A stretch of DNA of 64,000 nt, taken from assembly GCA_022393335.1 (NCBI GenBank), contig JAJEKB010020682.1, positions 302,223 to 366,222 on the forward strand. The letters run 5' to 3'. Below are positions 57,302 through 64,000 of the stretch, in pieces. The position numbers and the translations under genes were made by a program. The notes beneath the pieces were generated by a model. It was given only the letters and a program-made list of their open reading frames with translations, made no database searches and had not been told where the DNA came from. How positions within the stretch are numbered: position 1 is the first letter of the stretch; each line of letters begins with the position of its first letter. The DNA comes from Macrotrachela quadricornifera (Eukaryota; Rotifera; Eurotatoria; Philodinida; Philodinidae).

Positions 57302-59507
57302 ATGTCGAACAAAATGAATTTATCATTGCATACACTACCGGTCGAACTGGTTTATAGAATTCTCGACCATCTCGATCAACTAACAATTCTACTATCGTGT
57401 CGTAACGACTGCACAAAACTAAATACCATTACAGACACATATCATCGATACCAGGTAATCTTTATTTCTATGATAAAATCATATATTTATTATCTTTCAA
57501 ATAATGTTGTATTTTTATCTCAATGCATTATTTTCCTCCAAACTTTCTATTCCTCATTTCAACAGATAGATTTCATTGGAGAGTATCATATAATTTATTG
57601 TTTTCGATCGATGAAACGAACTCAGAAGGATATATAAACGTATTGTGGGAAATTCCATGAGCTTATAAAACTCTGAGATATCTTAGGAAATACAAAACAG
57701 AATCAAGACACTTCTTGAAAGTATTAAAGTTACTATTTTTGATGGTGAAAAAATTAAAAATATCATGTGTGAAATGATTTATAATAACTTGAATGTATTC
57801 TTTTTTGTTGATATTAGTTTGTAGAAACCACTCATCATACTATTCATGTTCTACTTCGTAAGCAACTATTATAAGGTGAAGTAACAATTGAAGGTTATAA
57901 AATTCGGAACTTTGATAGATCGCAAGAGTATAAGGATATCTTTCTCGGTCTTTTTGCCTAACTACGTTAATTCAACCTGATTTGATATATATACAAAAAA
58001 AAATTTTTCTTAAGAACTGTTATTGTAACATGGAGCTGAAACACCTCTATGATAATATACTATATTACGATGAATATGATAACTTTGACTATTATCAATA
58101 AGAATAGGCACTAAAATCAGATTGAAATGGAAGAGGTCAATAAACTGAACACATAGTAAATTCTTTCAAATTTTTCAATTAATGTTAACTATCATTGATT
58201 AATCAAAAAGCTAGATACCGTTCAATTTTCTATCGATCAATATTACAGGCTTAAATGGATTCGCATATCTAATCTAGAATGTTTATCATTACGTGTTCTG
58301 GGAATTGTACATTCCCCACATAGTCTCATCTGATATTGTTTTACGTAGCTGTCAAACTATAAAATACTGACCGCAAGTAATCAGGATAATGAGGCTAAAC
58401 AGATCGTTTATTTTATTATATTATATAAGTTATCATCTTCAATAGCCTGATTTCTAAACTCGCTTAACAATTATCATCTACAAAGTCCATAAATCCTCAT
58501 AAAACATACACTGAGAGACTTGCGAACCACGCGATCTAGCTCATCAAAGTTTCTTAATGATCCCACCTACTGAAAAAATCTTCTTTTGCAAGTAGCGTTG
58601 TTTTAGGCTCCTTCTTAAGAAAAAATGTTCTGCTTTACATACACCTGATTTCTGAAAACATCAACATCTACACTTCTTCCTACATTTTCGTTTTGTTAAA
58701 ACCGATCCAAAATATTCTGCAATAAAAACCACACTGTATACCGGGCCACATGTATTATTTCTAAGTAACTTATTTCAACAATAGTCTAGATCAAATACTT
58801 CAATTATACTAATACTGATGACCAACTATGACTCTTTGTTGCTGTAGATAGGTTTCCTTTTGCTAACACTACATTGACAAATATACTTTTACAGTATCTC
58901 GTTAATTTCCTGGCAATATATATTCAACTCAAATCTAATTCATAAAATATTTTAATAATATATATTTGAATACTACTTTTCACAGACATTCAGCACATTG
59001 GACCTCGAAAGCAATCGAATTGGTGATGAAGGAGCATAACATTTAGCCAATGCTTTGGTAAAAAACAAAGTAATATGAATCATATCAATCTTGTTCTTAT
59101 CCATCTATGAACTCACCGTTTTACACAGACGCTCATCACATAGGACCACGAGAACAATGAAATTGGTCCACAAGGAGTACAACATTTAGCCAATGCATTA
59201 GAACAAAATAAAGTAATATGAATCATATCAATCTTCTTCTTATTCATCTATGCACTCACTTTTTTACACAGATACTCATCACATTGGACCTCGAGGGCAA
59301 TCAAATTGGTCCACAAGGAGCACAACATTTAGCCAATGCTTTAGAACGAAACAAAGTATTATGAACCATGTTAATCTTCTTCTTAATCACCTGTGTACCG
59401 ACTATTTGATACAGACACTCACTGCATTCAGGCTCTCGTCGAATAACATCAATTCTAGTCTAAGACGGCATATTGAGAAAATGATCAAAAACAACGCGTC
59501 ATTTTAG
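57302..59507 (+). pseudogene. F-box/LRR (RNI-like) pseudogene
   Basis: Exon 57302-57454 encodes an intact F-box (LHTLPVELVYRILDHLD then ILLSCRNDC), ends at a good donor (CAG/GTAATC) and could join 57566 onward, where the frame stops within ~25 codons. Around 58250-58333 a short LRR-like stretch (LKWIRISNLECLSL) also ends in a stop. Four RNI-type LRR exons follow: 58986-59069, 59129-59212, 59272-59355 and the terminal 59415-59507. Each of the first three is 84 nt, one 28-residue repeat. Exon A carries TAA at 59037 and exon B carries TAG at 59141 in frame; exons C and D are intact. In intact rotifer relatives the F-box exon splices straight to such LRR exons. Confidence 0.75.
58986..59507 (+). 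repeat. 143-bp exon-plus-intron tandem repeat, four units
   Basis: LRR exons start at 58986, 59129, 59272 and 59415, exactly 143 bp apart each time: 84 nt of exon plus 59 nt of intron. The first three introns are nearly identical (TATGAATCATATCAATCTT), so whole exon-intron units were duplicated. Confidence 0.85.
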
Positions 59508-62500
59508 GAAGAAATATAATTGTTCAGAAGAAGATAGGCGTGCCAACAATGTTTTTTTATAAGAGGATTAAATATTTTTTATTTATGGACATGGATATTT
59601 TTGGATGAATCGGATAAATGTTTTTTTTTCTTGTAGGATTCGTTTAATAAATGGTATGGAGAAGGATATTGCGTTCTACGAGATTTCGCAGAGAATTAAT
59701 ATTTTTTATAGTGGATGTTTCTTTTTAATAGCTCTTGTTGTGCTTATCAAACCCAAAAGAATTTTATTATAACTTGTACAAGTCTTAAGTAAGTGTACAG
59801 TACATCCTGAATGTGAATTAAAAAAAAGTTTTTTCTTATATGTTTACTATTTTATTAGTTTTACATACAATTCTGTTTTGAATTATAGATGAGTACACTG
59901 AGTTTTTATTTATTCTAGCGACCTTCGATACTAATATGCAGAAGCATTACCTTGAATCTAATTACAAAAATTTTGCTTTTTTTCACGTGTCCAGGAAAAC
60001 ATCGTGCGATTTTTCTTTAATTATTTGGACTATCTGTAGTAGTTTTGTGTGAATTTTGCTTTAAAGAAAAAGTTTAAAAATTTTTCACGATACATGTTCT
60101 TGTAGAACTCAAGAAGCTCTATTTATCCATATGAAAATAAGAGTAAAAATATCTTGTCTAATTTTTCAATAAATTGCATGTGAAAAAGAAAACAAATGTT
60201 TTGTATTTTGATGCAAGGAGATGATTTTGCACAATAGTTTCGACGTTCGTTAAAATAAATACGAGCTCATTTATATTCACCTATAATTTAACAAAAAATT
60301 TCGATAAAGTTAAATGGAACGGTAAAGATATACGAAAAAACATTTCTGAAATGGCTTTCTAGACATCCTGTATATGGCTAGAAACTATATATACTTTGTT
60401 GGAAGGCAGTTATGATAGAAAATAACATCTTTCAAAAGCGACGAAGAATTTAGTTATGTACAAAACCGATATTCGCTTACAGGTGTTTGTATTGTACACT
60501 ATTTAATATGACGAAAATTGACACATTGATTTTTTTAAAATGTCCTATAAACTGTGCGTTGCTTTTTTTTATCAAACATCATCTACATTCATTCTTTAAT
60601 GGTGACTTTTAGTTTGCGTATCTACACGATACGAACTTCCAATAAACGGATATTGAAAAGAAAATTACAAATGTCTCAATGTAATGTAGAAAACTTTTTG
60701 AGCAAGCAGAAGATGTAATTCATTTATCTGCTAAGCAATCACATCTTCTAATATGCTAAAAGAAGACTAATAGATTCAACAGTATTGCAAAGTAAATCGT
60801 CTACTAACTTTAAGCAAATATATACTCATACCTCCATGTTAAATTATTGATTATATACCTCATGATCAATTGCAAGCGGATCACATTTATCTAAGCTTTT
60901 AGTGTGCTTTCATATTATTAGTCTCTTCGATTTTCTCTATCAAGCCGCGTATTATAGTTGTATTTTTAAAGATAGTAGATGCAATATATTTATACGATAC
61001 GATATGACGTTTAATTTTCTGAATGTATTTATTTTGCATTCTCTTCTTCATTATATACTTTATGAATTTTCATTTTGATTGGTCTGGAGAGTTTATTACA
61101 ATAATTGTGTCAAAATCATCGATTGAAGAAGGAACAAAGTAAACAGCATTGTATTATTTAGAAAACATTACTCTTATTAAAATCAATATTTATGATCTTT
61201 ATTTAATTTATCAATAATGATCAACATTGAAGAGTAACTAGTTTTAGAACGATTCCTATTAAGAAAGGTTCATTTATGATTTATTAATCATCACTATTTC
61301 ATCTTATTTTGATAGAATTTTTTAATAATAGTTACTATGACTATTCTTCAAAAAATTTGCGTTATATTAATAACAATGTCACAAATGATAAATCTATGAG
61401 AAGTTTGTCAACAAATAAGTAAAATGTCCAATGAAACTTATTTTCAAGTTGATGTTGTTGATCACATAAAATCACTAGTCAATAATTTTGCCTTTCAACT
61501 TTGCAGATTCATGATTTGCTTGGTTATTAGCCAGATTCTTACCTGAAAAACCAGACCTTGACATTCTTGCAGATAGAATTTTGTCTGTTGAGGCAAGATT
61601 AATATAAACCAACTATAAATATATTTCGTTATTATTTTATTGTAAAACTTTGCAAGAATTACATATGTTTGAAAAAATAAGTACAATTATAGAGAATCAA
61701 AAAAAAAACCATTAAAACCATCCAAACGATCAATAAAAAAATGATGTAATTTTATGCGCATTTAAAGAAAATTTCGATTGAGGAAGTCGAGACAAATCTT
61801 GATAAAAGAACATTTTGTCTATTTAAAGTTTTAACATACTTTATTTATAGGACTATGCTAACAGTCCTACCTTTTTTGATCGATCAGATAAAATTCTTTC
61901 TGAGAGAAAATAGAAAAAGGTTCTTGTCTGAACTACAAAACTAACAAGAATCTTACCTAATCGATCTGAGAAAACAAGAATATAGAAAAAATAGACACAA
62001 GAACGTAGATTAGTTATTACGTTGTCAACAATATTCATTCAATCACTTTTATTTTTATAATGCTATCCATCTTTGTTTTGAATTCAATCATGATATTATT
62101 TTGTTTTTTTATATTGAGGATTTATTGTGCTAAAATAAGATTCACAGGAAAATAATTAACGAAAGAAATATGCGTTCAATTTTTACAAGATGCAATTCGC
62201 TTTTATTTTTCTTCTTTCTTAACGTGTACGAAAAAAACTTGATCGAGTATCTATTATTTTTTTGTCATTAGAAAATCTTCTTCGTTTCTCACATCCAAAA
62301 AATTTCTCATCATCTATACGTCATATTTGCTCATACAATAATTTTGTTTTTATTTCTTTTAATTTAACTACGTACATATAAATATGATAGATGTATTTAT
62401 TCGACACGTAACACATAATAATGATATATTTCAAAATCAATGATCTAACACATTTGAATAATTATTAAAATTATTTTAGGAATGTAAAGAGAAAAATAAT

Positions 62501-63102
62501 AATCATATTTTAGATTTCAAAGTCAAAGCATTATATTCTTGTTGAATCAACTATACCTGATAAACCATTATATATTAAATATGCATTCATTGAAATAACA
62601 GTAAAATAATGTGCTAATAATCCCATCCATCTCTTGAAGAGATTATTTGTATTCTACAACGTATACTTAATTTACCTGATATTTTTAATCAATGGTATCT
62701 AAGATCTATTGAGATATTTTATTTAAAATTTCAACTTGATCAATCGTTTATCATCGACAGATTCTATTGAATTCATTTTTAAATGAATAAGTCAATCAAG
62801 ACATACAAGATAAAGGACAAAAATTTTTTCAAGAAACTTATTTTCTCGATTAACTATAGATAATAAAAATAAATTAAATAATGAAGAAACTATTCAACTT
62901 TTCAACAAAGTTTTAGGTAAGGAAATAAAATTGAAAAATATTTTATTTACTCTTGTTAATTATCGTTTTTTTTTAGGAAAGATTCAATGAGAAATAATCA
63001 TTTAATAAGACTATCTTCATTAATCATATTACAATAGTGACCTATGAATAATGAGTCATTTTTGTTTTATCTTTTTAAGAGTTTTAGATTAATTCTAGGA
63101 GA
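59508..63102. other. Long non-coding stretch
   Basis: No supported gene. Coding-looking scraps occur at about 62525-62610 (a frame reading SKHYILVESTIPDKPLYIKY), but they are interrupted by stops and unrecognised. Frames at 61495-61686 and 61853-62038 show no domain. Confidence 0.35.
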
Positions 63103-63639
63103 ATGCAATTAAAACAATCTATACTAACTGAATTCTTATATACACCAGAAGAAAAATTTGAGATTGGTTTTATGCTATGGAGTGGATTGACTAGCAAGGA
63201 TTTAATTCCAGCAACACCGTTATTTATGGATGAATTTTTGAATGATTATGAATGGAGCAAAGGTGATAAAAAAACTATCAATTGTAGACGATATATAGAT
63301 TTATTAAATAATGTTGGTATACCTACAATGGAACAATTATTTCCTGATAATGACTATATTTTTCAAGATGATACATCTCGTATCCATCGTACATCTGCTG
63401 TTATGAAATCTGTAAAAGAAAATGTACCTGAACGAATTGAAGTTAGTGATCAAGCTGCGAAAATGGGGCAATGTATGGCCTATCATGAATTAAGTAAATA
63501 CGTATTTAATTCATTACAAGATATGAAACAAAAAATTATTGATATATGGGAAAGTTTTGATGAAGAAAATGATCAACAGCATTCCAAAACGACTAAAAGC
63601 AATTGTTTGAAAACAAGGTCAACGGATAACCAAAGATGA
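63103..63639 (+). pseudogene. Tc1/mariner (DDE) transposase remnant
   Basis: A 178-residue frame that reads like the catalytic half of a Tc1/IS630-type transposase. It has W-S-G-L-T near residue 26, [11 protein letters not shown] (about 60-70), then [22 protein letters not shown] (about 86-107). That last block corresponds to the second catalytic Asp with the usual 'FQ-D-x-A-x-x-H' pattern. The expected 'D-W-P-x-x-S-P-D-L-N-P-I-E' block is replaced by unrelated residues ([16 protein letters not shown]), after which V-F-N-S-L resumes. That is consistent with a local frameshift that removes the last acidic residue. The N-terminal DNA-binding domain is missing. Inactive. Confidence 0.6.
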
Positions 63640-64000
63640 TTATTGATATAATACTTAAAAAAGTACATTTGTATGATAAAATTATAAATAATTTAGATAT
63701 ATTTTTTCGAGAAATTTTTTATATATCTACTATTTTTTTAAAAAAGTAAAATGAAAAAAGCTTACTCGAGACGAATATAATGGTCAGATGATTATCTTAC
63801 ATTGATACATTCTAAAATATTTTATTATAGAAAGATATTCCGTCTTTTTCTCGATAAAATCCCATAATTTGATCAATTAATTGTATATAAGTTTGTCATA
63901 AAAACGATCTATCTTTGATAAGGGATCGAAACTTATGAAACACCCTTTATTATTTCAATTGCAAATATTTTTTGTACGGAAAACTTCTTTCATTCATCAA
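63640..64000. other. Non-coding tail of the window
   Basis: No supported feature. It is AT-rich; inverted termini for the transposase remnant were not found. Confidence 0.35.

Noticed and set aside
61853..62038. Possible small inverted repeat with GATAAAATTCTTTCTGAGAG
   Set aside because: A partner at about 61572-61590 is only a short partial match; too weak to call an element.
1..64000. tRNA or rRNA genes
   Set aside because: I looked for the GGTTCRA T-loop core with paired arms and for rRNA-like GC-rich blocks and found none I could support.

Overview
The window is eukaryotic, AT-rich DNA. It is most consistent with a bdelloid rotifer, probably Rotaria-like; this is an inference from gene content, not from a marker. 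The supporting signs are divergent F-box/leucine-rich genes, an ADP-ribosyltransferase/TPR fusion, a ricin-B lectin, LRRs each carried on one 84-nt exon, many introns of about 48-60 nt, and many small inverted-repeat elements. No rRNA, tRNA or CRISPR was seen.

Layout: 1-2.35 kb is non-coding and ends in dispersed repeats. An F-box gene lies on the minus strand at 2.5-4.2 kb. From 4.2 to 11.2 kb there are only repeats, including one arm of a long inverted repeat whose other arm lies at 31.6-32.5 kb. The ART-TPR gene is at 11.2-13.5 kb (minus). From 13.6 to 21.4 kb there are inverted-repeat elements, a piggyBac-like remnant and a dispersed repeat family. A two-exon F-box gene is at 21.4-23.4 kb and a small DUF1917/BLES03-like gene at 25 kb. 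The ricin-B lectin at 33 kb has a recognisable TATA box and probable leader intron.

The clearest genes are two multi-exon genes that I assembled exon by exon. One is a RidA/UK114 imine deaminase (six exons, minus strand, 35461-36137). The other is a type II threonine dehydratase with a C-terminal ACT-like domain (14 exons, plus strand, 37620-40061). They are transcribed away from each other across about 1.5 kb. In metabolism RidA hydrolyses the reactive enamine/imine made by this class of dehydratase, so the pair looks like a producer/detoxifier module in a eukaryote.

An ankyrin-like/LysM gene (44.4-45.2 kb) is followed by a repeat-dominated block (45.3-52.5 kb). Its core is a 4.55-kb palindromic, transposase-less element (46347-50898) with a perfect 8-bp target duplication. 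It contains a 393-bp relative with the same termini and its own 8-bp duplication. Beyond it lie a gene with an EF-hand and a cupin-like C-terminal half (53-54.2 kb), a decayed LINE fragment, an F-box/LRR pseudogene built from exact 143-bp exon-plus-intron duplications (57.3-59.5 kb), and a decayed Tc1/mariner-type DDE transposase (63.1-63.6 kb).
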